A DNA stretch of 9,259 nt, from positions 6,947 to 16,205 of the forward strand of contig DBHP01000026.1 of assembly GCA_002295705.1 (NCBI GenBank), in the 5' to 3' direction. Both the position numbers and the translations under genes were made by a program. The notes under the pieces were generated by a model. The model was not told the DNA's origin, searched no databases, and saw nothing but the letters and a program-made list of their open reading frames with translations. Below are positions 1-6,334 of this stretch, piece by piece (position 1 is the stretch's first letter; the number at the start of each line of letters is the position of its first letter). The DNA is from Candidatus Neomicrothrix sp. UBA825 (GTDB taxonomy: Bacteria; Actinomycetota; Acidimicrobiia; Acidimicrobiales; UBA8592).

Positions 1-417
1 GGATACGGGAAAGCGAAAGAAGTGCCTTTAGCTATCCAAAAAGGAACAGAGGAAGCAAAGCGGAATCTCTTCCGGGTTCCCATGGCAGGTTCAACCGTTA
101 CCCATCCTATAGTTGGAGAAAATGGTGCTGGTCGCGTCATGCTTAAACCTGCAGCTCCAGGTACTGGAGTAATAGCTGGCGGTGCCGCAAGGATAATCTT
201 AGAGGAAGCTGGAATTCGTGATGTATTGTGTAAGTCACTAGGTTCTCCAAACCACATCAATGTCGCCCGAGCTACCATAGATGGTTTACGAAACCTCCAA
301 CGACCTGACCAAATTGCGAGCCTTCGCGGTCTCGCAGCAGAAGAGTTCGTCCCCGGAGGGATGCTCGCAGCATATAAAGAGTCAGAGCGCACTGTTCGCG
401 AATTGGAGAAAAACTAA
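1..417 (+). CDS. rpsE: 30S ribosomal protein S5, 3' part
   Basis: This is the C-terminal 138 residues of ribosomal protein S5, a small-subunit protein near the mRNA entry site that contributes to decoding accuracy. The reading frame is open from the first base, so the start lies outside the window; the N-terminal double-stranded-RNA-binding domain is mostly missing. The visible part begins with [15 protein letters not shown] and continues through [12 protein letters not shown] and the [12 protein letters not shown] segment, then [20 protein letters not shown], all typical of the S5 C-terminal domain. The protein ends in a charged RELEKN tail after GGMLAAY. The stop is followed after one base by the rpmD start, as in a spc operon. 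Identification is secure; only the missing 5' end is unresolved. Confidence 0.97.
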   Translation, partial: GYGKAKEVPLAIQKGTEEAKRNLFRVPMAGSTVTHPIVGENGAGRVMLKPAAPGTGVIAGGAARIILEEAGIRDVLCKSLGSPNHINVARATIDGLRNLQRPDQIASLRGLAAEEFVPGGMLAAYKESERTVRELEKN

Positions 418-418
418 A

Positions 419-598
419 ATGGCATTAAAAGTCACCCAAATCCGTTCATCAATAGGAACAAAACCAAAACAAAGAGGGACGCTTCGTGCACTAGGTTTAG
501 GTAGAATCGGGAAGTCCCATACACTACCTGATAAGCCTGAGATACGTGGAATGATCAATACAGTTCCGCATCTTATTCAAGTCGAAGAAGTTTCTTAA
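419..598 (+). CDS. rpmD: 50S ribosomal protein L30
   Basis: This encodes L30, a small large-subunit protein (59 residues, normal length for bacteria). The start is the ATG one base after the rpsE stop, with a GGAG at 405-408 inside the end of rpsE as ribosome binding site. An in-frame ATG lies further upstream inside rpsE but would add residues unlike L30, so it is rejected. The protein starts MALKVTQIRSSIG and carries the QRGTLRALGLGRIGKSH block and RGMINTVPHLIQVEEV ending, which match the family along the whole length. Its place between rpsE and rplO is the standard spc order. Nothing is unusual apart from the tight spacing, which suggests translational coupling with rpsE. Confidence 0.97.
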   Translation: MALKVTQIRSSIGTKPKQRGTLRALGLGRIGKSHTLPDKPEIRGMINTVPHLIQVEEVS

Positions 599-622
599 AC
601 AACATTATTTGAGAGGAATATC

Positions 623-1111
623 ATGAAAATTCATGACTTACAGCCACCTGAAGGTTCAAATAGAAGATCCAAACGCGTTGCTAGAGGAATTGGCGGAAAA
701 GGTGGGAAAACAGCAGGAAGAGGATCGAAAGGGCAACGAGCCCGAAATACGGTCAGAGTTGGATTTGAAGGTGGCCAGAACCCATTGCATCTCCGGCTTC
801 CTAAATTACGAGGATTTAACAACCCGTTCCGTGTCGAATATCAGGCAGTTAATCTAGACACAATCGCTGAAACAGGCATGACAGAGATATCTCCAAGTTC
901 ATTACATGAAAAGGGACTCGTCAGGAAAAACTCCCTCGTCAAGATTCTAGGGCGAGGAGAAATTTCAACAAAAATTGATGTTTCTGCTCATGCCTTCTCA
1001 AAATCAGCTGAAGAGAGTATTACTGCTGCAGGAGGAACTGTCACTGTATTACCAAAACCCTGGGGAGAAGGTCGACCACCTGCCAAAGGGAATGCATTAA
1101 CCAATAGATGA
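623..1111 (+). CDS. rplO: 50S ribosomal protein L15
   Basis: This encodes L15, a late-assembling large-subunit protein with a long extended N-terminal arm that threads through 23S rRNA. The glycine- and basic-rich arm is clear: MKIHDLQPPEGSNRRSKR, then GRGIGGKGGKTAGRGSKGQ-like sequence over residues 1-45, followed by GGQNPLHLRLPKLRGF. A purine-rich GAGAGGA at 611-617 sits five bases upstream of the ATG. At 162 residues it is about 15-20 longer than the roughly 145-residue proteins of E. coli or Mycobacterium: after the usual AAGGTVTVL end there is a tail PKPWGEGRPPAKGNALTNR. The tail resembles ones I recall from some Acidimicrobiia and related groups, so it is probably lineage-specific rather than an error. 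Confidence 0.97.
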   Translation: MKIHDLQPPEGSNRRSKRVARGIGGKGGKTAGRGSKGQRARNTVRVGFEGGQNPLHLRLPKLRGFNNPFRVEYQAVNLDTIAETGMTEISPSSLHEKGLVRKNSLVKILGRGEISTKIDVSAHAFSKSAEESITAAGGTVTVLPKPWGEGRPPAKGNALTNR

Positions 1112-1141
1112 GACCTAATTCTTATCAGCTAGGATAAACAT

Positions 1142-2491
1142 ATGGCAGCCAGTATCTTAAACATGTTTCGTGTTGAAGACTTACGAAATAAGGTCTTATT
1201 CACGTTGGGAATGTTGGCCTTGTATCGTGTTGGCTGTTTTGTTCCTGCTCCAGGCATTGATATTGATGCTATTCAATTACTTAAAGAAACTACAGATGAA
1301 AATGGTGGCGCTTTAGCATTCTTGCGTCTCTTTTCAGGAGGGGCTTTAACTCAGTTTGCAATTTTTGCGTTGGGCATTATGCCTTACATTACTGCTTCAA
1401 TCATTATGCAAATTCTAGGCGTTGTAATACCGCGGGTCGAACAGTGGCAACAGATGGGCGCTGTCGGACAAAGAAAAATCACACAAGCGACCCGTTATCT
1501 AACAATAGGTATTGCGCTAATTCAATCAACCGCTTTCGCATTTCTTTTCCACAATGGTGGAGGAGGCTTTGGGAGTGCCCCCAGTAGCGGCACCCAACTT
1601 GACTTGCTTCCAAAATTCACAGCCCCACGAGTTGCTCTTGTCGTCTTAACTCTTACCGCAGGTACTGCTCTTTTGATGTGGATGGGGGAATTAATCAGCC
1701 AAAAGGGCATAGGGAACGGAATGTCACTAATCATCTTTGCATCAGTGGTTTCCGCTCTACCCAACCAAGGAGCTCTGGTGAGAACAGATGCAGGCATGGG
1801 TGGTTTAATAGGAGTGATCATACTTTTTGGTGCGATGCTGGTCGCTATCGTATTCGTAGAACAGGGTCAAAGGCGCATACCGGTACAGTTCGCAAAGCGT
1901 GTTGTCGGGCGCAAACAATATGGTGGCCAAAGTACATACATCCCTCTTAAAGTTAACCAGTCTGGGGTAATTCCGATCATCTTCGCTAGCTCGGTACTAT
2001 ACCTACCGCAATTATTAGTATCAGTACTCCCATCAGATAATGACCCAGCAAATAAAACGTGGGGAGAATCTATTCAAAGCTGGATTGATAGCAATCTTGT
2101 TGTCAGCGACAGTCCGTTCTATTTACTTTTCTTTGGACTATTGATTGTTGGGTTTTCTTACTTCTACACTGCTATCACGTTTGACCCTGTGAAGCAGGCA
2201 GACAATATCCGTAAGCAAGGCGGATTTATTCCAGGTATTCGACCTGGTCCCCAAACCGAGCGTTACTTAGGCAAAATACTAAACCGGATAACACTCGCAG
2301 GAGCAATTTTCATTGCACTCGTGGCGTTGGCACCCACATTCATTTTGGCAAAAGTACTTGATCAAGGAAACGTAGGACAAGTTTCCTTCGGTGGCATCTC
2401 TATATTGATTGCAGTTGGAGTTGCGCTAGAAACAATGAAACAAATTGATAGCCAACTTATGATGAGAAACTATGAGGGTTTCTTGAAATAA
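1142..2491 (+). CDS. secY: Preprotein translocase channel subunit SecY
   Basis: SecY is the pore-forming subunit of the SecYEG translocon in the cytoplasmic membrane; it passes unfolded proteins outward with SecA or inserts membrane proteins with the ribosome. The product is 449 residues with about ten hydrophobic segments, the usual size and topology. Landmarks are the plug and TM2 region SGGALTQFAIFALGIMPYI (about 65-83), GQRKITQATRYLT (about 109-121), GELISQKGIGNGMSLIIF (about 182-199), the cytoplasmic loop RRIPVQFAKRVVGRKQYGG, and the second ribosome/SecA-facing loop ADNIRKQGGFIPGIRPG (about 353-369). It ends with LMMRNYEGFLK, typical of the family. AGGA at 1131-1134 gives a good ribosome binding site. 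It lies between rplO and adk, the standard arrangement. No defect is seen. Confidence 0.98.
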   Translation: MAASILNMFRVEDLRNKVLFTLGMLALYRVGCFVPAPGIDIDAIQLLKETTDENGGALAFLRLFSGGALTQFAIFALGIMPYITASIIMQILGVVIPRVEQWQQMGAVGQRKITQATRYLTIGIALIQSTAFAFLFHNGGGGFGSAPSSGTQLDLLPKFTAPRVALVVLTLTAGTALLMWMGELISQKGIGNGMSLIIFASVVSALPNQGALVRTDAGMGGLIGVIILFGAMLVAIVFVEQGQRRIPVQFAKRVVGRKQYGGQSTYIPLKVNQSGVIPIIFASSVLYLPQLLVSVLPSDNDPANKTWGESIQSWIDSNLVVSDSPFYLLFFGLLIVGFSYFYTAITFDPVKQADNIRKQGGFIPGIRPGPQTERYLGKILNRITLAGAIFIALVALAPTFILAKVLDQGNVGQVSFGGISILIAVGVALETMKQIDSQLMMRNYEGFLK

Positions 2492-2515
2492 TCGTCATAA
2501 AGAGAGAGGTAATTC

Positions 2516-3076
2516 ATGACACTAGGTATGGTCATTTTGGGGCGACAAGGTTCTGGAAAAGGAACGCAAGCAGTCCGGATAGCAGAACGGTTTCAAATAG
2601 TTCACATTTCTACTGGAGATATGCTGCGGTCTGCTGTGCAAGAGGGAACAGAGCTAGGACTTAAAGCAAAATCAATTATGGACGCTGGCGGGCTCGTAAC
2701 AGATGATGTGGTTAACGGAATCGTCGCTGAAAGGCTAGCGAAAGATGATGTTCAGAACTCAGGATTTCTCCTTGATGGCTATCCACGAACTGTCGGCCAA
2801 GCAACACAGCTTAAAAAACTAGTTGGAGAAAGTCTCAAACTTGCTATAAATCTGGATGTTTCAATTGAAGAAGTAACTCAGCGGATGATGAGCCGAGGTC
2901 GTGAAGATGACACTCCAGATGCCATTGCAAAACGACTTGAATTATATGAAGCTGAGACAGCTCCTTTGATTGAATGGTTTGAAAGTGAAAATATCCTATG
3001 CGTGATTGATGGTCTTGGTACTGAAATTGAGGTGCATCAGCGAGTGATAGAAGAAATAGAGAGAAATATCGGATGA
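2516..3076 (+). CDS. adk: Adenylate kinase, short form
   Basis: Adenylate kinase catalyses ATP + AMP = 2 ADP in the cytoplasm and keeps the adenylate pool balanced. The P-loop is GRQGSGKGT at residues 9-17, followed by ISTGDMLR (31-38) of the AMP-binding part, GFLLDGYPRT (83-92), and RGREDDT (127-133) with Arg140 downstream, which supply the phosphate-binding arginines. At 186 residues it is the short class: the LID is a brief loop without the zinc-finger-like insertion of 214-residue enzymes, as in Mycobacterium. The P-loop has Arg-Gln where many enzymes have Pro-Pro, and the usual GFPRT is GYPRT; both look tolerable. The ATG at 2516 is chosen because GAGAGG at 2504-2509 is well spaced; Met5 is a weaker alternative. 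The stop TGA overlaps a downstream ATG. Confidence 0.97.
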   Translation: MTLGMVILGRQGSGKGTQAVRIAERFQIVHISTGDMLRSAVQEGTELGLKAKSIMDAGGLVTDDVVNGIVAERLAKDDVQNSGFLLDGYPRTVGQATQLKKLVGESLKLAINLDVSIEEVTQRMMSRGREDDTPDAIAKRLELYEAETAPLIEWFESENILCVIDGLGTEIEVHQRVIEEIERNIG

Positions 3077-3186
3077 CTCAAAAGATAACTAGAATCAAAT
3101 TCTCTTTGGGTTGGGGAGTGACAGTAATGCCGGTAGGATTTTCATTTGGCTTTGCGCGCAGAAATACTTGTTGTCAAACCCAATAA
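3073..3186 (+). CDS. Possible 37-residue ORF overlapping the adk stop
   Basis: A short ORF starts at an ATG overlapping the adk stop codon (ATGA) and runs 37 codons to TAA, filling most of the gap before infA. I do not recognise the product. It begins MTQKITRIKFSLGWG, has a mildly hydrophobic, Gly/Phe-rich middle (VMPVGFSFGF) and ends with a basic pair, a Cys-Cys pair and polar residues. The ATGA overlap would allow translational coupling to adk, but there is no clear ribosome binding site of its own. It occupies the place where map is normally found but shows no resemblance to either end of methionine aminopeptidase. A 38-codon open frame can easily arise by chance, so this may equally be non-coding leader for infA. 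Confidence 0.2.
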   Translation: MTQKITRIKFSLGWGVTVMPVGFSFGFARRNTCCQTQ

Positions 3187-3191
3187 TTAGT

Positions 3192-3197
3192 AAGGAG
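3192..3197 (+). promoter_or_regulatory. Ribosome binding site that decides the infA start
   Basis: AAGGAG lies seven bases before the CTG at 3205, an ideal distance, and 37 bases before the next in-frame ATG at 3235, too far to serve it. A TAG at 3199-3201 is in frame with infA, so no start codon further upstream is possible. This site, with the conserved IF1 N-terminus encoded right after CTG, argues for CTG as the true start. Confidence 0.8.
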
Positions 3198-3204
3198 ATA
3201 GACA

Positions 3205-3429
3205 CTGGCTAAATCAAAAGAAGATGCAATTGTAATGGAGGGAACTGTAGTGGAACCGCTCCCTAATGCAATGTTTCGAGTGGAATTAGAGAACGGACAT
3301 AAAGTCTTAGCTCACATTTCGGGGAAAATGAGAATGCATTACATACGCATACTTCCTGGGGATAAAGTGCAAGTTGAACTTACACCATACGACCTAGAGC
3401 GTGGTCGTATCACCTACAGATATAAATGA
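3205..3429 (+). CDS. infA: Translation initiation factor IF-1, apparent CTG start
   Basis: IF-1 binds the A site of the 30S subunit during initiation and assists IF-2 and IF-3. The product is one S1-like OB-fold domain. Translated from the CTG at 3205 it is 74 residues, beginning [21 protein letters not shown], which fits the family start (MAKKEDVIEMEGTV type). It continues with [21 protein letters not shown], then [27 protein letters not shown], all canonical. Starting at the first ATG (3235) would leave 64 residues and remove the conserved first strand region MAKxxxD. The AAGGAG at 3192-3197 fits CTG only. CTG starts are rare in bacteria, so a sequencing error (for example ATG or TTG read as CTG) is possible. 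It precedes rpmJ as in most genomes; map, normally just upstream, is absent. Confidence 0.93.
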   Translation: MAKSKEDAIVMEGTVVEPLPNAMFRVELENGHKVLAHISGKMRMHYIRILPGDKVQVELTPYDLERGRITYRYK

Positions 3430-3451
3430 AGTCAAGTCGAAAAAGGATCTA

Positions 3452-3568
3452 ATGAAAGTTCGAACAAGTGTCAAAAAAATGTGCGATAAATGTCGTGTCA
3501 TCCGACGCAGCGGAGTTGTTCGCGTAATTTGTTCGGTTAACCCCCGTCACAAGCAAAGGCAAGGATAA
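3452..3568 (+). CDS. rpmJ: 50S ribosomal protein L36, zinc-binding form
   Basis: This 38-residue protein is L36, the smallest large-subunit protein, which sits in 23S rRNA and stabilises its fold. It reads [20 protein letters not shown] at the start and ends NPRHKQRQG. The zinc ligands Cys11, Cys14, Cys27 and His33 are all present, so it is the C+ form rather than the zinc-free paralogue made under zinc starvation. The ATG is preceded by AAGGA at 3443-3447. It has 38 residues rather than the 37 common in actinobacteria, through one extra residue in CSVNPRHK, as in the E. coli protein. It lies between infA and rpsM in the standard order. Confidence 0.97.
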   Translation: MKVRTSVKKMCDKCRVIRRSGVVRVICSVNPRHKQRQG

Positions 3569-3570
3569 GA

Positions 3571-3948
3571 ATGGCACGTATTGCCGGTGTAGATATACCG
3601 AGAGAAAAGAGGGCTGTCGTCTCCCTCACTTACATTTATGGAATTGGGCGAACACTTGCATCTCATGTCTGCGAGGCGACAGATATCGATGAAAATACTC
3701 GTGTGATGAACTTGACCGACGACGAAGTTGCTAAATTACGTAGTTACATCGAAGGAGAACTACGTGTTGAGGGTGACTTGCGACGAGAGGTGCAACAGGA
3801 TATCAAGCGCAAAATGGAAATAGGTTGTTATCAAGGTATACGTCACCGACGAGGCCTTCCTGTGCGTGGGCAGCGAACGCACACCAACGCCCGAACGCGA
3901 AAAGGCCCTAAGAAAACAATTGCTGGTAAGAAGAAAGTTCTCAAATAA
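3571..3948 (+). CDS. rpsM: 30S ribosomal protein S13
   Basis: S13 is a head protein of the small subunit that forms inter-subunit bridges and touches P-site tRNA through its basic tail. The 125-residue product starts [14 protein letters not shown], carries the helix-two-turn-helix stretch [12 protein letters not shown], and the late motif [21 protein letters not shown], followed by a Lys-rich tail [12 protein letters not shown]. The length and all motifs are normal. The ATG lies two bases after the rpmJ stop, and AAGGA at 3561-3565, overlapping the end of rpmJ, provides the ribosome binding site. Translational coupling with rpmJ and rpsK is likely from the spacing. Confidence 0.98.
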   Translation: MARIAGVDIPREKRAVVSLTYIYGIGRTLASHVCEATDIDENTRVMNLTDDEVAKLRSYIEGELRVEGDLRREVQQDIKRKMEIGCYQGIRHRRGLPVRGQRTHTNARTRKGPKKTIAGKKKVLK

Positions 3949-3950
3949 TT

Positions 3951-4349
3951 ATGGCTACACAAAATTCTGGTGCTCGGCGTCCAAAAAAGCGTGAACGTAA
4001 GAATATTGCTCATGGAGTCGCACATATTAAAAGTTCGTTCAACAACACAATCGTGTCTATCAGTGATCAGCAAGGAAATGTTCTAGCTTGGGCTTCAGCT
4101 GGAAATGTGGGCTTTAAAGGCTCAAGGAAAAGCACCCCTTTCGCTGCTCAGCTAGCTGCCGAGGAGTGTGCAAGAAAGGCTATGGACCACGGTATCCGAA
4201 AAGTTGACGTTGAGGTAAAAGGACCAGGTTCAGGTAGAGAAACTGCTATCCGGTCACTTCAAACAGCAGGAATTGAAGTTACTGGTATAAAAGATGTTAC
4301 CCCTGTACCACACAACGGGTGCACAGTTGTTAAGAGACGGAGGGTTTGA
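3951..4349 (+). CDS. rpsK: 30S ribosomal protein S11
   Basis: S11 belongs to the platform of the small subunit and lies beside the Shine-Dalgarno helix in the mRNA exit path. The product has 132 residues. After a basic N-terminus ([22 protein letters not shown] across residues about 12-33) it shows the typical [21 protein letters not shown] block, [17 protein letters not shown], and [14 protein letters not shown], ending with the signature [17 protein letters not shown]. The ATG is only two bases after the rpsM stop. No strong ribosome binding site precedes it, only A/G-rich sequence in the rpsM tail, so expression probably depends on coupling to rpsM. No anomaly is seen. Confidence 0.98.
   Translation: MATQNSGARRPKKRERKNIAHGVAHIKSSFNNTIVSISDQQGNVLAWASAGNVGFKGSRKSTPFAAQLAAEECARKAMDHGIRKVDVEVKGPGSGRETAIRSLQTAGIEVTGIKDVTPVPHNGCTVVKRRRV
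4339..4344 (+). promoter_or_regulatory. Ribosome binding site that decides the rpsD start
   Basis: GGAGGG inside the last codons of rpsK lies six to seven bases before the ATG at 4351. It rules out an upstream in-frame ATG at 4294, which would add 19 residues overlapping rpsK and unlike S4. Confidence 0.8.
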
Positions 4350-4350
4350 C

Positions 4351-4968
4351 ATGTCCAGGTATACCGGACCAAAAGCTCGAGTCTCCAGAAGACTTGCAAC
4401 TAACATCTGGGGCACCAAGGGAGAAGCTGACGCACTTGAAAAGCGTCCTTACCCACCAGGCGAACATGGGAGGACTGGTCGCCGAGGAAATGCATCCGAA
4501 TATAAAGTGCAACTACAGGAAAAGCAAAAGGCCCGCTTCACTTACGGTTTAACCGAACGACAATTCCGAAATATCTTTAAAGAAGCTAGCAGGAGAGATG
4601 GTGTCACTGGCGATAACATGCTCCGATATCTTGAGCTTCGTTTAGACAATTTTGTATATCGATCAGGATGGGCCTCTACCCGCCCCCAAGCACGGCAGTT
4701 CGTGAACCATGGTCATGTCTCCGTAAACGGTAAGCGAGTAGATATTCCCAGCTACAGACTCCGAAAGGATGACGAAGTCACATTGCGGGATAAAGCGAAG
4801 GGCATGATTGTAATCCAATGGAACAATGACGTCCTAGATCGAGAAGCTCCAGCTTGGATTGAAATTACCGATGACAGGCTTGGTGCAAAAGTTCGTGATC
4901 TACCAATACGAGAACAAATAGATATACCAATCCGTGAACAACTTATTGTTGAGTTATACAGCAAGTAA
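4351..4968 (+). CDS. rpsD: 30S ribosomal protein S4
   Basis: S4 is a primary 16S rRNA-binding protein that nucleates assembly of the 30S body. From the ATG at 4351 it has 205 residues: N-terminus MSRYTGPKARVSRRL, then KRPYPPGEHGRTGRRGNASEY, LQEKQKARFTYGLTERQFRN, the S4 RNA-binding domain RLDNFVYRSGWASTRPQARQ and HGHVSVNGKRVDIPSYR, and the tail IPIREQLIVELYSK. The N-terminal zinc cysteines found in many S4 proteins are absent (C-minus form), as in Mycobacterium S4, which it closely resembles. Its position between rpsK and rpoA differs from Firmicutes such as Bacillus and agrees with actinobacterial and several other lineages. S4 represses the alpha operon in E. coli; no comparable pseudoknot was identified here. 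Confidence 0.97.
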   Translation: MSRYTGPKARVSRRLATNIWGTKGEADALEKRPYPPGEHGRTGRRGNASEYKVQLQEKQKARFTYGLTERQFRNIFKEASRRDGVTGDNMLRYLELRLDNFVYRSGWASTRPQARQFVNHGHVSVNGKRVDIPSYRLRKDDEVTLRDKAKGMIVIQWNNDVLDREAPAWIEITDDRLGAKVRDLPIREQIDIPIREQLIVELYSK

Positions 4969-4998
4969 TTAACAGACAAACAAAACAAGAGGTAAAAA

Positions 4999-5940
4999 AT
5001 GCTTTTGATACAACGACCAGAAATCAAGGCCTTAGATGAAGAGTCAGAGAACAAGCAAAGGTTCTTGATCTCCCCTTTAGAGCCAGGATTCGGACACACC
5101 CTTGGAAACTCTCTACGACGTACCCTTCTTTCCGCTATTCCAGGAGCTGCTATCACTCATGTTCTCTTTGATAATGCAATTCATGAGTTTGATGTCATAG
5201 AAGGAGTCATTGAGGACGTGCCAGATGTTCTTCTTAACATTAAAGATATTGTAGTGAGCTCTGAAAGCGAAGAACCTGTGTTGCTTCGTCTTGATGCAAA
5301 CACTCCAGGAGAAGTAACTGCAGGTAACTTCTCTGCAAATGCTGACGTAGAAATTCATAACCCAGAGCTTGTTATCGCAACCTTAAATGGGTCTGGGTCT
5401 CTAGGAATGGAAGTTACTGTTCAACGAGGGAGAGGATACATCTCAGCGGATGCTAATAAGGAAGGAAATACCTCAACTACTCAAGTAGCGGTTGATTCAA
5501 TATTCTCACCAGTTCGCCGAGTTACCTTTAGTATTGAACCCACGCGAGTTGAACAATCAAATGATTTTGATGCCCTAACTATTGAAATAGAAACTGATGG
5601 CTCCATGGCGCCTGCAGATGCATTTGCATCAGCAGGTGGAACTTTGGGCAACCTTGTGCAACTTGTCGCTGATTGGAGCGAAGAACCTCAAGGGCTTGAA
5701 TTGACTGAAGTCGTGACCGGAACATCAGGCTCACCAGATCTTGAACTCCCTATTGAGGACCTTGAGTTGTCAGAACGACCAAGCAATTGCTTAAAGAGAG
5801 CTCAAGTCAATACCATCGGCGAGCTTCTCCAGAAATCTGAGGCAGATCTCCTAGCTATCACTAATTTCGGTCAAAAGTCATTAGATGAAATAATCGACAA
5901 ACTTGATGAGCGAGGCTTAGCGCTCGCTCTTAGAGACTAG
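4999..5940 (+). CDS. rpoA: DNA-directed RNA polymerase subunit alpha
   Basis: The alpha subunit dimerises to start assembly of RNA polymerase, and its C-terminal domain contacts UP elements and activators. The product has 313 residues. The N-terminal domain (about 1-230) shows EPGFGHTLGNSLRRTLLSAIPG (28-49), GVIEDVPDVLLNIKDIVVSS, RGRGYISA, and VDSIFSPVRRVTF followed by TRVEQSNDFDALTIEIETDG. After a short linker, the C-terminal domain (about 245-313) keeps the DNA-contact residues of E. coli Arg265, Asn268, Lys271, Gly296, Lys298, Ser299 and Glu302 as Arg260, Asn263, Lys266, Gly291, Lys293, Ser294 and Glu297. It lacks the long acidic tail that extends mycobacterial alpha. AGAGG lies just upstream of the ATG. 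The SSESEEPV stretch is actinobacterial in style. Confidence 0.98.
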   Translation: MLLIQRPEIKALDEESENKQRFLISPLEPGFGHTLGNSLRRTLLSAIPGAAITHVLFDNAIHEFDVIEGVIEDVPDVLLNIKDIVVSSESEEPVLLRLDANTPGEVTAGNFSANADVEIHNPELVIATLNGSGSLGMEVTVQRGRGYISADANKEGNTSTTQVAVDSIFSPVRRVTFSIEPTRVEQSNDFDALTIEIETDGSMAPADAFASAGGTLGNLVQLVADWSEEPQGLELTEVVTGTSGSPDLELPIEDLELSERPSNCLKRAQVNTIGELLQKSEADLLAITNFGQKSLDEIIDKLDERGLALALRD

Positions 5941-5948
5941 GATTTACA

Positions 5949-6302
5949 ATGCCTGGACGACCTAGAAAAGGAAGACGGTTTGGTGGGAGCTCAGCACATC
6001 AAAAAGCAATAATGGGGAATCTAGTAGCTTCATTGATTGCTGCAGAGGCAATCGTTACCACCGAAGCAAAAGCGAAAGCTATGAGACCTGTCGCAGAGAA
6101 GATCATAACAAAAGCTAAAAAAGGTGGGCTGCATAACCACAGGCAAATTATAGCTTTCCTTCGTGACCAGGAAATCGCTGATAAGTTAATGGAAGATGTT
6201 GGGCCTAGATATGCTGACCGACCCGGTGGCTACACCAGAATTCTTAAAATGGGTCCTCGTTACGGCGATAACGCTCCGATGGCAAGAATTGAACTTGTTT
6301 AG
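5949..6302 (+). CDS. rplQ: 50S ribosomal protein L17
   Basis: L17 is a large-subunit protein near the peptide exit tunnel rim. The product has 117 residues, about the core family length, without the long C-terminal extension of many high-GC actinobacteria. It starts MPGRPRKGRRFGGSSAHQKA, then NLVASLIAAEAIVTTEAKAKAMRPVAEKIIT, and ends with GPRYADRPGGYTRILKMGPR and GDNAPMARIELV, the L17 signature. AGGA at 5939-5942 overlaps the rpoA stop codon and serves as ribosome binding site, so rpoA and rplQ are tightly linked. The MPGRPRKGRRFGGSS start resembles the actinobacterial MPTPTKGPRLGGGPAH type. Confidence 0.97.
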   Translation: MPGRPRKGRRFGGSSAHQKAIMGNLVASLIAAEAIVTTEAKAKAMRPVAEKIITKAKKGGLHNHRQIIAFLRDQEIADKLMEDVGPRYADRPGGYTRILKMGPRYGDNAPMARIELV

Positions 6303-6332
6303 TTGACTCGTCAAGAAATCAGTCGCTAAAAG
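6303..6332 (+). promoter_or_regulatory. Weak promoter-like sequence before truA
   Basis: TTGACT at 6303-6308 matches five of six bases of the sigma-70 -35 consensus, and TAAAAG at 6327-6332 matches four of six of the -10 consensus with an 18-base spacer. If used, transcription would begin near 6339, between the two candidate truA starts. The match is only moderate and the genes are otherwise close enough for read-through. Confidence 0.22.
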
Positions 6333-6334
6333 CT

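Noticed and set aside
281..418. Upstream in-frame ATG that would extend L30 by 46 residues
   Set aside because: The extra part lies in another frame of rpsE and is unlike L30, while the ATG at 419 gives an exact family start.
3106..3183. TTGGGTT/AACCCAA inverted repeat as a terminator between adk and infA
   Set aside because: Only seven pairs with a 64-base loop and no T tract; unlikely to act as an intrinsic terminator.
3073..3186. Short ORF as a remnant of map
   Set aside because: No resemblance to the start, metal-ligand regions or end of methionine aminopeptidase.
4294..4350. Upstream in-frame ATG that would lengthen S4 by 19 residues
   Set aside because: It overlaps rpsK, has residues unlike S4, and the GGAGGG at 4339-4344 fits the ATG at 4351.
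4969..4998. S4-type translational repressor pseudoknot in this cluster
   Set aside because: The short gaps around rpsM, rpsD and rpoA show no convincing paired structure by eye.
4752..5156. 134-codon minus-strand frame across the rpsD-rpoA junction
   Set aside because: It is antisense to two conserved genes and its translation has no recognisable domain; it is a shadow frame.
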